Below, in pieces: positions 35,861-47,328 of a stretch of 64,000 nucleotides of DNA. Within the stretch, counting starts at the first letter, position 1. Each line of letters opens with the position of its first letter. Position numbers and translations under genes: made by a program. The notes under the pieces are model-generated. The model was not told the origin of the DNA and made no database searches. It saw only the letters and a program-made list of their open reading frames with translations. Location of the stretch: contig NC_090989.1 in assembly GCF_041146395.1 (NCBI RefSeq), positions 120,961,501-121,025,500 of the forward strand. The letters are read 5' to 3'. Source of the DNA: Eulemur rufifrons. Lineage: Eukaryota > Chordata > Mammalia > Primates > Lemuridae.

Positions 35861-36324
35861 ACGAGATAAAAGGCAATTGCTATTGTTGGTTATTAAAATT
35901 CAGTATGAATCCCCCAAACCATCTGGGTCACACAAATGTGTCAAATACACCCTAGAAGAGTTTTCTCTCACTTGGGGTAAGGGTGGGGTGAATGCAGTTC
36001 TAAGGCCAGCCTAAATTACAAATCCTCAGTTGGACTCTGAGCAACAAGATGTTCCGGCCACAAGAGCACGAGGGAACCAGAACAGAGGAGAAACGAGATA
36101 AAAGGCAATTGCTATTGTTGGTTATTAAAATTCAGTATGAATCCCCCAAACCATCTGGGTCACACAAATGTGTCAAATACACCCTAGAAGAGTTTTCTCT
36201 CACTTGGGGTAAGGGTGGGGTGAATGCAGTTCTAAGGCCAGCCTAAATTACAAATCCTCAGTTGGACTCTGAGCAACAAGATGTTCCGGCCACAAGAGCA
36301 CGAGGGAACCAGAACAGAGGAGAA
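35861..36324 (+). repeat. Tandem duplication, 2 x 232 bp, apparently identical
   Basis: The segment 35861-36092 is repeated head-to-tail at 36093-36324. Both copies begin ACGAGATAAAAGGCAATTGC and end AACAGAGGAGAA, and I found no mismatch on reading them side by side. The unit is unique sequence, not a known transposon. The two ORFs at 36049 and 36281 share the same first residues only because of the duplication. Identity of this degree, in a region whose other repeats are 20-30 percent diverged, implies a very recent event. Confidence 0.93.
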
Positions 36325-36699
36325 ATCCCTGCCTGCCCCCACTCAGGCTGGAGCGCGCTCTCACACAGTGCTCTGTGACAAGGACGTGATGTCAGCGGGG
36401 CGAGTGCTGAGGATTCACCCTCCGTCTCTTCCCTGCCTCCCTCCTCTTTCTCTCCTGTGCACGATCTCTCAACCTCAGTCTCAGCATGGACAGTTAAACT
36501 GGCATAATTCTAATTTAATGGCTCTGGTTTAAGGGTCTGTGCTGAGACAGAAAACTTCAGGTGATGTGTCAAATGCCTAGAAATGTCACTTTGTGAATTG
36601 TGGCTAAAACATGAGCCATGTCAGGTCCATGAGATATTTCCAGTCCAACCATGTACCTGGCCATGGTATCTCAAATTGATCAACCATCCTTCCACTTAA
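36325..36699. other. Unique stretch with a diverged local repeat copy
   Basis: Positions 36366-36421 resemble 36823-36879 at about 84 percent over 57 bases. The rest is unrecognised. Confidence 0.55.
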
Positions 36700-36945
36700 C
36701 AAACTTCCGCAGGCTTCTCTTGGGATGCCAGGCTCTGTGCTAGACAAGGGGTACCAAGGAAAACAGGGTGTGTCCCCTGCCCAGTCGGGGGGTGGGGGGA
36801 GGCACACAGGAATGCTCTCTTGCAGTGCTCTGTGATAAGTGCGTGATGTCAGGGGGGTGAGTACCAAGGTATTCACCCTTCCTTTCAATTTATGGAAAGA
36901 CATTGAGGGAGTTTAAGCAGGTAGTGACATGATCACTCATGTAAT
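36700..36945 (-). repeat. LINE L2 fragment, antisense
   Basis: GCCAGGCTCTGTGCTAGACA, AAGGGGTACCAAGGAAAACA, TGTGATAAGTGCGTGATGTC and TTAAGCAGGTAGTGACATGA resemble antisense L2 ('gtgccaggcactgtgctagg...gtgataagtgctatg...gagtgacatgatc'). Confidence 0.6.
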
Positions 36946-38599
36946 CGAATAAATTAGATGTCAAGAAAGCACTGTTCTGTCCACGGTATTGTTAGTTGGA
37001 TTATCATACAAGTGGCAGCCCCCATTCTAGCTTTGCTTTATTTATTAGGAATCTGTGATGTGTAATGTGATAAGTTGGCCATAAAAATGTCTAATCACTA
37101 CATGTGAAATAGCCATGTCTTTCAGCTTTGCATGAAAATGGCAAATTCTGCTTAATGTTCCTGGACTCTTTTACAGTCTGATTAATTGTACTAGACCCAA
37201 ATTATAAGGAGGAGAAGAAGCAATGGGAAGAGAACTAAGACACTGTTAGCAGAAAGTCTCTCCCTCAAATGGGAATTGTCTTTCAGATGTGCCTCTGAGA
37301 GTCCAGGCTAACCACATCAAGCCTGCTCTCTGAGGCACCCAGGAGAGCCCTGCGTGGGTGGGAGCCTCGGCTCCCTCCTGGAGAGGCAAGGCTGTTACCT
37401 GAATCCAGCCAGCCCCTGTCGATTGGTTTCGAGAGGTCATCCCTTCTTCTCGGGCATCCGGAGAGGCTCAGAACAAACAGAATATGCCAGAGGGTCCAGA
37501 AATAGAAATAAGACCAGAAAGTCAAGGATTTTACAGTAAAAGGGGTCCCCCTCCACACGGGGAACCATAACAGACGCAGGTAACAGAGAAGGGCAATTTG
37601 GCCATCCCGCTGTGACCACATCAAACAGCATTCAACGCTTGCTGACAAATCACTACCCATACTCGTTCAATCTAGTGCCTCCAGATGAGGGAGGATTAAA
37701 GGCGACCCTGGTTTGGGGGCTAGAACAACTGGGCAGATCATGCCACTTATGGTGGTGTAAAGACTGAGGGAGGAACAATTCCTTTTTGGACATGCTGTGG
37801 CCGAGGAGAATCTTAGCCATCCCCATGGAGAGATGCAGGGACAACGTACGTGAGGGGTGAGACTGGGCTGGAAATAAGTTTGGGATTCAGCAGTGTCTTA
37901 ATAGTATTCAAAGTCCCAAGACTGGCTGAGATCCCCTAGAGAGCCCCGGAATACGAAGTGCAATGCACTCAGAAAATAAAGGCAATAGTAATGATCATAA
38001 ATAACAAATAATGGATGTGGTCATTACTACTATAAAGGTGAGGTGGCAGACCAGCAGCCCCACATCTGCTTGACTTGTCCCTGGAAACAGAATCCACTTT
38101 GTACCAAGGAGTCTGGGGACCCCAGAGCTTTCACCTCCCCCACCTCCAGTGCCACTGTGGGGCCCTGCCTGCCCGGCTCCTCACTCCCGCACCTCGGGCA
38201 CTCCCCGGCCTAGAGAATCAGCCAGAGTGACCGGTTTACCGCTCAGATTATGAAAGGTACCCACCTGCCTAGACACAGGGGCACGCGTGCAATAAAGGCA
38301 CGAAAGCAGCAGTGTTATAAATAAGTGATGGCCTGCTCGTTAGGCCCCGAGCTGCAATCATTACCGGGCTCCACTCAGGTTCCCTGAGCTGCAGCTGGTT
38401 TAAAAGGTCATTATCCGATATTGTTTTAGTGACAAGGTATTTCTACGGCCTCCCTCTAGCCCACGCTTTTCTAATCTGTGCTACATTATTAAGCCGAGGC
38501 CTTTCTCACCGTGCGGTAAGCCATGGTGAAGGGCTCCCAGGCTGCCCACCCCAGGGGCCTGCGGGGGGCTGAGCTATTAGCGAGGCAGGCAGCCTGCCT
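36946..38599. other. Unique stretch, possible regulatory block at 38266-38520
   Basis: No repeat is recognised. Block 38266-38520 combines AT-rich factor-site words (CAATCATTACCGGGCTCC, GGTCATTATCCGATATTGTT) with isolated CpGs and no low complexity. Confidence 0.45.
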
Positions 38600-38795
38600 G
38601 GTGCAATGGACCACATTGGGGTTGGGAAGAAAAGAGGAAGCTCTGGGACCCTGCTCCACCACTCTTGTGCCATATAAGCAGGGCAAGTTGCTTACCTTCT
38701 GTGAGTCTCGATTTCCACGCACAGCCTGAAAACAGGGGACGTGGGTAAGAGGGAGCTGATGCTATTATAAGTACTCACATGGTACTGGCAACTTG
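38600..38795 (+). repeat. Probable MIR SINE, sense
   Basis: CCACCACTCTTGTGCCATAT, GGGCAAGTTGCTTACCTTCT, GTGAGTCTCGATTTCC and GCTATTATAAGTACTCACAT match MIR's 'ggcaagttacttaacctctctgagcctcagtttcc' core in order. Confidence 0.6.
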
Positions 38796-40445
38796 GAGAT
38801 TCATATTACATTGAGTCCACAAAAGATGTGAGGTCCCATTTTATTGATGGGACTCCCAAGCCCTACCCAGACTGTGGCTGGAGTTTTCTGAGGCTCAGTG
38901 CCCTGGAAGGTCACAGTTGATATCAGGGTACGCTGCCAACCTGAGGCAGCATTGGATGATGCCAGTATGAGTGATGCCAGTCGCTGTCCAAGGTCCAGGA
39001 TTCGGAGTTTGTTGTGCCTTGCTAGGTCCCTGGCCAAAGTGGTCGGTGCCCTTGTGGCCTTACTGGGAGGGCAGCCCCTTCTGAATACTCCTCAGTTGGT
39101 CCCAAGGGAACTCCCGTTTGTGAACTAGGGCTACTTCCTGCTTTGCTCTGCCGCTTGGGGCCAGAGGATGGTGTCCTCTCCTCTTGCCCAAGCTCTGATG
39201 AAATGCACTTAGAGTGGGCAGGCTGGAGCTATGCTTACCCAACATCCCCACGCTGACCTTAGCAGCTCTGCCCTGGGTATCTTCCTTGCTCAGACCAGAC
39301 GCCCACAGCCTCTTGTCGTCAGGTTTGCACGTGGACCAAAGTCATTATGCCTCTTTCTGGACTGCTGGCTCTCCTCAAGGAAGCCCGAGCTCATTTTCTC
39401 TCCCGACTCTCCCATATGAACCCAGCTCATTCTCTCAACATTTACTGCAACTGGCCCATCCATGCCAGCCACCCAAGAGCAAACCCGAGCCGTCACCACT
39501 CTCTTAAACGAGCCTGCCTGATTCGCCTGCTTGCCTGCTCTTCCTATGTGCTCTGCAAAGTGCACAGACCCAATGCCCACAGCCCTGCACCAGCTCAAGC
39601 ATAGCCTTGTACTTGTGCCCATGAGTTAAATAGGATTCCTACCCAGAGCCTGCTGTGTTTGTCCCCACACCTGTTTGCCAGCTGTATTTGTTATAAATGC
39701 TTAATTTAATTAAATATTAATAAACCAATAAAGTAGGAATGTAAAAAAAAAAAGAGCTGTGGCTTCTATGACAATAAATTGAATGCTTTAGAAAGACACA
39801 ACAAATGCAAGTTGCTAAAAAAACTGCTATCACTTTTTGGATAGGGTAAGACAAAACTAAAAGATCAGAAACAAAACATCATTAAAAATCTAAAAGATTT
39901 TGCACTCAAATTGCTTTAGCATCTTACAGTTCTCACTCCATTAAAAGGAGCTCGAGGTGGAAATTGTAGAGGGTGCATTTTAGATGACAAGAGTAGAAAG
40001 GCCTCCAAGCACTCAGCTGACCTGGACATCACATCCCCTTGACCGCACTGAGTGGTTCAGTGCTGGGCATAGGCTTAGCCCTCCCAGCGTCCATCTGAGG
40101 GCTCTTCCTGGGAGTGTAGGATCAAAGACTTTTGCTATCATTTCCCACTGAATTCACCCTGGAAGGCTTCAGTCCCAGGAGCTGCAAACAGCCATTGTGG
40201 TGAGGTCACGTAGACAATCTGCTGAGAATGGTATCAACTGAGAGACCAACCAAGAGAGGAGGAGAGAGAAACCAGATCCACTGCCCCATTGGACCCTCCT
40301 GGTCCATTGTCAATAAAGTGCCTGTTTGCTTAAGCCAATCTGGGTTGGGCATTCTGTCCCCTGCCTGGCTTCTCCTGTAAGAACTCACTTCCAGATTTGC
40401 TTTCTAGACTCTTTCTCCTCACTGTCCTTCTCCTCTATCATCATG
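38796..40445. other. Unique stretch with an A-tail-like end at 39733
   Basis: Two AATAAA hexamers (near 39719 and 39728) precede a run of 11 A at about 39742-39752, resembling the 3' end of a retrotransposed transcript. No target-site duplication or source gene was found. Confidence 0.4.
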
Positions 40446-40612
40446 ATCATCAACAAAGCTAACACTATTTAGCACATCTAATCCTTTCAAAAACCCTGTG
40501 AAGTACTACTATGAGGAAACTGAGGCACAGAGATGTTAAATGGCTTGCCCGAGGCCATGCAACTTGTAAGAGGCAGAGGCAGGATTTGAACCCCACTACT
40601 CATCCCTCAGGT
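40446..40612 (-). repeat. MIR SINE, antisense
   Basis: ACCCTGTGAAGTACTACTAT, GAGGAAACTGAGGCACAGAG, ATGTTAAATGGCTTGCCCGA and GGCAGGATTTGAACCCC are close to the MIR complement. Confidence 0.9.
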
Positions 40613-40769
40613 AAGAGCTCATTAAACCCTGCAGGCCTATGTCCCCAAATGCACCAAGTGTCTGCTCAGTGGCACATGATGTCTGTGGACACAGCACTAC
40701 AGCAAGGCCCACTCCATGGATTCATTATTTTCCCATCAGGAGGTCCCCTTTTGTGCCTTGTACAAATGC

Positions 40770-40905
40770 CTATTATCGCACAAACTGCCAGTCTATTTTC
40801 TCCAATATTTGGTACACAACTTGAAGCCAGGAATCTGTCTTACTCCTATTTGTATCCCCAGAACCTGACACGTAGTAGGTGTTCAATAAATGTCTGCTGA
40901 CCTGA
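40770..40905 (+). repeat. LINE L2 3' end, sense
   Basis: AGGAATCTGTCTTACTCCTA, TTTGTATCCCCAGAACCTGA, CACGTAGTAGGTGTTCAATA and AATGTCTGCTGACCTGA reproduce the L2 terminus. Confidence 0.78.
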
Positions 40906-42615
40906 ACTGAGCAAGTCAGGCTCACACTCAGTAATTCACTTCTCAGCACCTCCAAGACCCTTCCCTCTTCAAAGACCAGCTGCTCCGTGGACTCCCTGAT
41001 GCGCCTGGAGAGCAAGAAGCCCCCGCCCCCGACAGAAGCACCGTACTTCATCTCTCCCATCTCACCTCCTGCACCTCCTCACCACCTTTCCCTTCTTGGG
41101 AAAACATAAGAGCCTCTGTATTCCTCATAACCTTCACTGAACATTACAGCAGCAGCACTTAGGGGGCAGTTTATTTTCTCCAAACTACTCTATTGGTAAT
41201 GAGGGTAAATTATCACCCAGTGGGCAGTAGCGCCTCTGCCTATGGCCTTAGGGTCCAAACAGCTGAGCTTCCTGCACAGATGATTAACTGATAAAAAATG
41301 GTCAGAGTCTCCTCTCAGTTACGTGTTTTAAGTTAAAATATAACACTTTGTTAAAGCAGCCACGCCAGAGATCGTAAGTAGCATTAATCATGTCCACATT
41401 TTAAAATCTGATACATAATTTAAGAACAAAAGGCAAAGAAAGATAAGCATTTAAGCACAATTTGATGTCTTTTCATTAAACCTTAAGTCATCCATCAGCG
41501 ATTCATCTAACCCTACTCTACTGGCTGCAGTGGAATCCCTTCTTCAAATGTCCGTGAACTTTGTGTTTAGAGTCAAGGTCTTGCTATCTTTGGAGTACAC
41601 CCTCTGCTGGTGAGAATTCTCTCCCAGTTCCCCGATCCTAGACTGTTGGTCCAGAGACCATGGGGAGGAGACTCCAACACACAATGCCCACAGCATTTCC
41701 CTCGGAAGCCCTGGGGGACCACCTGCTCTCCACTCAACCCCATCTCGTCACTCTCAGCACGGGGTGAAAAGGGACATGGTACGACACTCCCCAAGCGAGC
41801 ATTCCCCAAGATTTGGCCTTCGGTCCTCTACTTCCTCTATCCTTCCTCTAAAAGGAATGCGTTTGTTCCTTCACGTGAGTGAGTTACTATCTTTTACTTC
41901 TATAAAGTTTAGGCCAAAATCTTGAAGTCAATCCCAAGCTCGAGGTGAACTGCCAAGGACGGGAAGTAGGGTCCATGCCCACCAACAAGCCAACCTTGAA
42001 CAGCAATCCTGGACTCACCGGTGTCCTCTCCCTGAGACCCCTCCCCATCCACCGCCCACCACCAGGTGGAAGCTGGAGTCTTCATACCTCCAACAGCCAG
42101 TCCCCTTCAGAAGCCGGACGCCTCCTCCTTCCCAAGGCCACAGGCACCTCTCACTACCTTTCACCTACCTGCCCTCCACCCCGGCCCTCGGGCCACTCAC
42201 TGGAGCTTCTGCAGCAGCTTCCGACCCAGTCCCGCTCGCTCCACTCCATCCAGCCAGCGCGTGCTGACCGCAGAGCCCCCACAGGTGGCACCACCCCCTT
42301 TATTGACCACGGGTCAAATGCAGTTTCTATCAAAGGAGCAGAGGGGGTTAGGTACAATGGAGGCAGCAAAAGAGAGGGAGAGTAAAATCCCCCCACCTAA
42401 GTAAATAAATAACTTTGAAAGTCATCTGCACATGACGTTTTTGGAGGACGAATAAAGACCTCTGTTCACCAGAATGAACTGTAACTGAATTAAAGATATT
42501 CCTAAGGTTCATGAAGGAAGGGCCCCAGAGGAGGATTAGTTCACACCTAGAGAATAAAAAGAAGCTTCTCAGAGGCAATTAGTCTGTGGCACCCCCAGCA
42601 TCGCCACCCCCTCGC
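40906..42615. other. Unique stretch, possible conserved block at 41165-41510
   Basis: No repeat is recognised. The AT-rich block 41165-41510 has homeodomain, SOX and GATA-like words but no low complexity. The part from 41940 to 42300 is C-rich. A CTCF-like word (CCACCAGGTGGAAGC) lies near 42059, one base off the core consensus. Confidence 0.45.
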
Positions 42616-42647
42616 GTGTGCACACACACACACACACACACACACAC
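42616..42647 (+). repeat. (CA)n microsatellite
   Basis: GTGTG followed by an uninterrupted CA run of about 13 units at 42621-42647. Such runs are usually length-polymorphic. Confidence 0.95.
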
Positions 42648-43765
42648 TGCCCATGCTCAGGGGAAGGGACCAGCCCCCAACTATCTAGGCATACGCTGGG
42701 GCTGCTGTTCCGCGTAGCTGGGATTCCTGCTTGCCAAAGGCCTTCTGAGGCTGGTTTTCTGCCTCTGTGGGGTTGTCTAAGAGAGGATGTGCTGGCAAGA
42801 GGGTGTCTGCTCCTCTTGGCAGTTCTGCTCCCAAGGTAAGGAATGAATGGGGCCAGGGCCATATGTGAATCTCTGGGAGCCTGGGGTGTGTGCTTCTGCC
42901 CTGGAGAAATGGATCTGTCCTCCACATGCTGATGAAAACAGATTTCCAATTCTAAACCACCAACCGTGATAAAGTGCTGGGTAAATGCTGCCCTATAAGG
43001 ACCTAGCTGAACACCCTGCCAGCTGCCTTGGCATTGGAAACCTGGAAAACATAAGGCTGGGCTTTGGAGTAGGCAGATCAGGCCCTACCTCTATTCCCAG
43101 TTCTCCCTCTACCCCCACTCAAGCAGTGCCCAAAGCCTCAAGACACCTTCCCAGATGACCCTAGGACCCTAGGAACCTCACAGAGCTTGGCCATCAGGCA
43201 TGGGCAGCAGGTATTGGGCGTGAGAGAAGTGGGAAGCACCTGTGGGCAACTCTCCTGAGTCCTGGGCCCTCATAAGCCCAGCCCTAAGAAGCAAAGAGCC
43301 CTACCTGGTCCAGCCTACAGTGATCAATACTCCTTGAGTGACTCTTTCTTTGTTACATGCAATTGAATTCAAAATTTAAAATTCTGAAAAAGTTAAACTT
43401 CTAAGTCATTCTCAGCATGCCTTCTGTATACATCTAGAAAGAGAAGGTAATAAGTGAGGGAGACAGAGGCAGACTCTAGCTGCTCACCCAGCCTGTCCCA
43501 GCCTCTTGCCCACTGTCCAAGGCTGGTCGTCCCTGACACCCAGGCATGAAGACGGGCACAAGCAGCCTCTGCTCACCCTCCACACTGGCATGCAGCTGTC
43601 CTTGGTGCTGTGTTAGCTCAAGTGACCTCATTCCTTCCCCATTAACCACCTGCTCAGGAATCCCTTATTTTTAACAGGTCCCAGTGAGAAGTCTCCTCCT
43701 ACCCTTCTCCAGATAACTTGGTTTCTTACCTTCCCCTTCCTGTATGCATACATTATGTTGAACCA
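42648..43765. other. Unique non-coding stretch
   Basis: No repeat family is recognised. The AT-rich patch 43340-43400 has no identifiable origin. Confidence 0.5.
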
Positions 43766-44278
43766 TAAGAATTTCCCAACATCCAGCCATTTTGACCTTT
43801 AAAAGTGGCAATTTCTAATGGTTGGACCTAATACAAGCAAATAGGAATAAAGAGTCTAATTACTCCCTTTTTTATCCAAAAGGTAGCATATTAAAGACTC
43901 TGTTTTGCTTCCTGCTTGTTTGATTTAATACATCTTGGCAATCTTTCCAAGTCAGGTCACTGAGAGCTTCCTTTTTTTAAAAAACAGCTGCAGAGTAGTC
44001 TTCCATTGTGTGAATGTTCCATTTTATTTAACCAGTTCTATAACGATAGACATTTGGGCTGTTTCCAATCTTTTGCCATTACAAACAATGCGGCAGAGAA
44101 TTATCTTGAACATCGTTTTGCACACATGTAAGAATATCTGTAAGATAAATTCCTAGAAGTGGAACATCAGGGTCAATGGGCATACATATTTCTAAACTTG
44201 ACAGATATTGCCAAAAGGCCCTCGTTACGAATTGTGCTAATTTACACTCCCACTCGTAATGCATGAGAGTCCCCAGAT
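43766..44278 (-). mobile_element. Ancient L1 3' region, antisense
   Basis: CTTGGCAATCTTTCCAAGTC, GCTGCAGAGTAGTCTTCCAT, ATTTATTTAACCAGTTCTAT, GGGCTGTTTCCAATCTTTTG, CCATTACAAACAATGCGGCA, ATAAATTCCTAGAAGTGGAA and ACAGATATTGCCAAAAGGCC match, in order, a familiar antisense old-L1 3' region. No reading frame survives. Confidence 0.8.
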
Positions 44279-44306
44279 CAGTGATTCTCAACACTTTCCT
44301 TCAGAT

Positions 44307-44645
44307 CAGTGTTTTTCAACATGCAGGTTGTGACTCATTACTGGGTCATAAAATCAATTTTGTGGGCTGCAATTAGTATTTCTTAATGAAATGGGATAAG
44401 ATAGTTTATAATAGAATCAGATGAGAATAAAATAGAAAATACCACATTGAATTGCATGTAGAAAGGGTAAGCATTGTTTGGGGAACTTCTGTTTCAGATA
44501 TATAGATAGCCAGAAAAATCACACACACACACACACACACACACACGCATGCACACACACACACACACACACAATGTGTGAGACAGGATCAATATATGTA
44601 TGTTTTACTCTAGGTCATGGTCAAAAATTTTTGAAAGCCAGTCTT
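44307..44645 (+). mobile_element. hAT-type non-autonomous DNA transposon
   Basis: It opens CAGTGTTTTTCAACATGCAG, GTTGTGACTCATTACTGGGT and closes GGTCATGGTCAAAAATTTTT, GAAAGCCAGT. The ends form a rough inverted repeat (CAGTGTTTTTCAA against ACTGGCTTTCAAA). The interior expanded into a CA microsatellite. The layout and text match a hAT MITE family in which the middle is AT-rich with GT/CA repeats. Family name uncertain. Confidence 0.65.
44520..44573 (+). repeat. (CA)n microsatellite, interrupted
   Basis: Two CA runs (44520-44546 and 44551-44573) are separated by GCAT, making a GCATGC palindrome at the centre. It sits inside the hAT element. Confidence 0.95.
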
Positions 44646-47328
44646 GTATCTTGAACTTTTCCAAGAATCTGAAGAAAACCGTAGAAATTTTTCACAGAAA
44701 ATTCGCTGACACATGTAACGTCTCCACTCTCTGACCTCTCAGAGGCCCACCTGGGACCCCAGGTCCGAGTGTGCCCTGGGCTGCAGCTGTGCGACGCTCG
44801 GGGACAGGCCTGCAGGTCACCTTCACATCCCCTGTGGCCGACCTGGGCCGGCAGGAAGTGGGTATTCCAAAAACATCTCTGTGCTGAAGAAACAAACCAG
44901 CCATGTTTCCCCCTGACATGTCGCCTCCTTCTTCACAGCCCTGATGAGATTGCCCCCACCTGCTGCGATACTTTGGTTCTTACAGGCAGCAAGTAGAAAA
45001 AGGTTTCAGACAGGCAAAAGCAGGATAAGGTTTTAGAGAGATAAAATAATTCATTTCCCTCCTTCAAGTTCACTGGTTTCTGTTTTACTCTGAGCCTGTG
45101 GCTTAGTAAAGAAATAGAACCAGTAAGAGAAAGAGAGAAAAGGGGAGGGAGGGAGAGAGGGCAGAGCAGAATGAGAGGGAATTGTCTGGGCCTGAGACAA
45201 GGTTTAGAAAAGGCCAAGGACAGGGGAGAGGAGCAGGGGCATCAGGAGTCTGTGCTCACAGGGATCCCATCAGAGGAAAGGTGAGCTGCGGCTGGAGGAA
45301 AGAAAACAGGCCGGGCCCCTTTCTGAAGTCAAGAACCCTTCCCAACAGCCGTGAAGGAGCCCCCTGGCCTTTGGGAACCTTTCCCTGACACTAGGACTGC
45401 CAAGCACATTTCAGAACCCACAGAACAGAGGATCAAAAGAAAGGAGGTGAAGGAACTTCACACAAAAGCAACAAACTGCAGTGGCAGCTCAGAACAGAGG
45501 TGGGTGGAGGCACATAAACATACAAAGGCCCAGTGCTGGGAGGCCAGCCGGGGTTACGTGATGTTCTTAGAGAACACGGGACAGGATGCGCTGCTTTCCC
45601 GAAAGCACTTTCCAATGAGACAGCTGTCATCCTGACACCAGCAGGGATGTTGTAGATTTCCCACAACTCTGTCCCTGGGTGCCACTTCCCCACCGCCAGC
45701 CTCCCTGATGAAAACTGTGCAGCTGTGAAGAGGATGGAACCAAGTTTCCCACTTTTATCGTCCACTTTAACTCCCCAAGAGCCGGGGCCAGGAAGCAGGC
45801 TGGGGCATAGGAAGCTGGGCACAGAGGACACCAGCACGGCACGCCTGGCTTTACTGGGTTCTGCTTGAAATATCCAACTGGGTAAGAAGATGCAGCCTTA
45901 GTAAGAAAGAAGGAGCTGTGCTTTGCAGGCGATGCCACACCTGTTGTCCTGTTTCTAGGCTCTGTGCTGAAAGAGCAAATGAAAAGTGTTGAGTTTCTTT
46001 GTAAAAGCTTGCTCCAAGAGCCCTGGAGTAACAGCTACTATTCCCCAGAACCAAATACAGTAAAGCAATGTTAAGTCTTTAAAAACCCAGCTCCAATATT
46101 GATTCTCCTTTTACCTAATTTCTCCCTTCTTTTGTTCCTGGTGGCACTTGCTGCCACTTAAGAGCATTGGGTTTAAAAGACAAGCTCACGTGAGGCTATT
46201 GATTTTTCTCCTAAGAACTCGCCTGCTCATAAAGTGAGTTTGTACCAGATCGGCAGGAGCCCGGGTCATGGCCTCGAGGTTCCAGCTTCTCCTTGGAGGG
46301 GGACTTGCTGGACAGAGGCCAGGGGGGCTCTTCCACACATTTTTTCCTGTCGAAATAGAAGTCTTTCTTAGAAGTGTAAAATATAAAATTCTAAAAGTTC
46401 GAGTTGATGACTAATTATAAAAAGGTATCAGGGTAGATGACAATAAGATAAGTAAAAGCCAAGCATTATGCTTAAAAAATATTCAGTCTACAACAGAAGA
46501 ACGGTGTAAATTAATTCTATTTGTTAATGTAAACCTGATTTCTACAAAGAAGTTGCAATGGCTATGTACATAAGTCATTGCAATATAATGCAAAACAGTC
46601 AACCAAGGCCAGCACACAGACTTGGAGGAGCAATGAGCAATGAGAAGATACCTAACTGTGCCCGGGGAGGAGGATGGCCAGGGACAGCTTCAAAGAAACA
46701 TCTTTATTGCTTCCAGTAATTTACGAGGTAGTTGGGTGGCAGAACAGAGAGGCTGTGTGCACAGCGTAGGCACAGGCATGGTGGGAGATGAGGGAAGACA
46801 GGTAGGAAAGCCCAGGTGGCACGAGGCCAGGAATGGCAGGTCAGGGGAGCCTAGGATCCGCCCTAGCTTGCTGTCCAGGGACCCCTGGAGCACAGCCACA
46901 CACACAGAGTGCTTTTCAGAAAAGCCACACCACCGAGGACAGCCCAAGTTTCCACTGGACCAAGGGGAAGGGAATCGGCACCCACAAATGCCCATGTGGC
47001 TTTGAGTCAAGGTGACTGTGTCAGGTGTGATGCATGAGAAGCCCCATGTGTGACATGCAGCCCTTCCCATCCCAGGCCCTAGGAGGACAGCCCAGAACCC
47101 TATGTGTGCCCCTGCCAGCTGCAGGAGGAGCAGGAGGGTCACCAGCTGTGCCATGGGGTTGGAGCACTCAGCAAGAGGGATGTCCTGTTCCCAGGGCCCA
47201 AAGCCAGCCTTCAGTTCTTGATCCCCAAACCCCAACAGCCGCGGCAGCACGTCCAGCTGGCCACCCAGTGACCAGGCTGGCACTTCCACCCCCAGGGCCG
47301 GATTGGCTGCTGCATGTTAGAAGTACTT
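44646..47328. other. Unique non-coding stretch
   Basis: No firm repeat. Positions 45123-45180 are purine-rich (GA). The 199-codon minus-strand ORF at 46690-47289 has no recognisable family. Confidence 0.5.

Noticed and set aside
36049..36532. Two ORFs starting with the same 15 residues, suggesting a protein repeat
   Set aside because: The shared start is produced by the 232-bp DNA duplication. The frames diverge at the duplication edge and resemble no protein.
42059..42075. CTCF-like motif CCACCAGGTGGAAGC
   Set aside because: One core base differs from the consensus and a single weak match has little meaning without binding data.
46690..47289. 199-codon minus-strand ORF with a hydrophobic Leu-rich segment
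   Set aside because: The Leu-rich part looks membrane-like but comes from CTG/CAG-rich DNA. No known family, no conserved splice context that I could identify.
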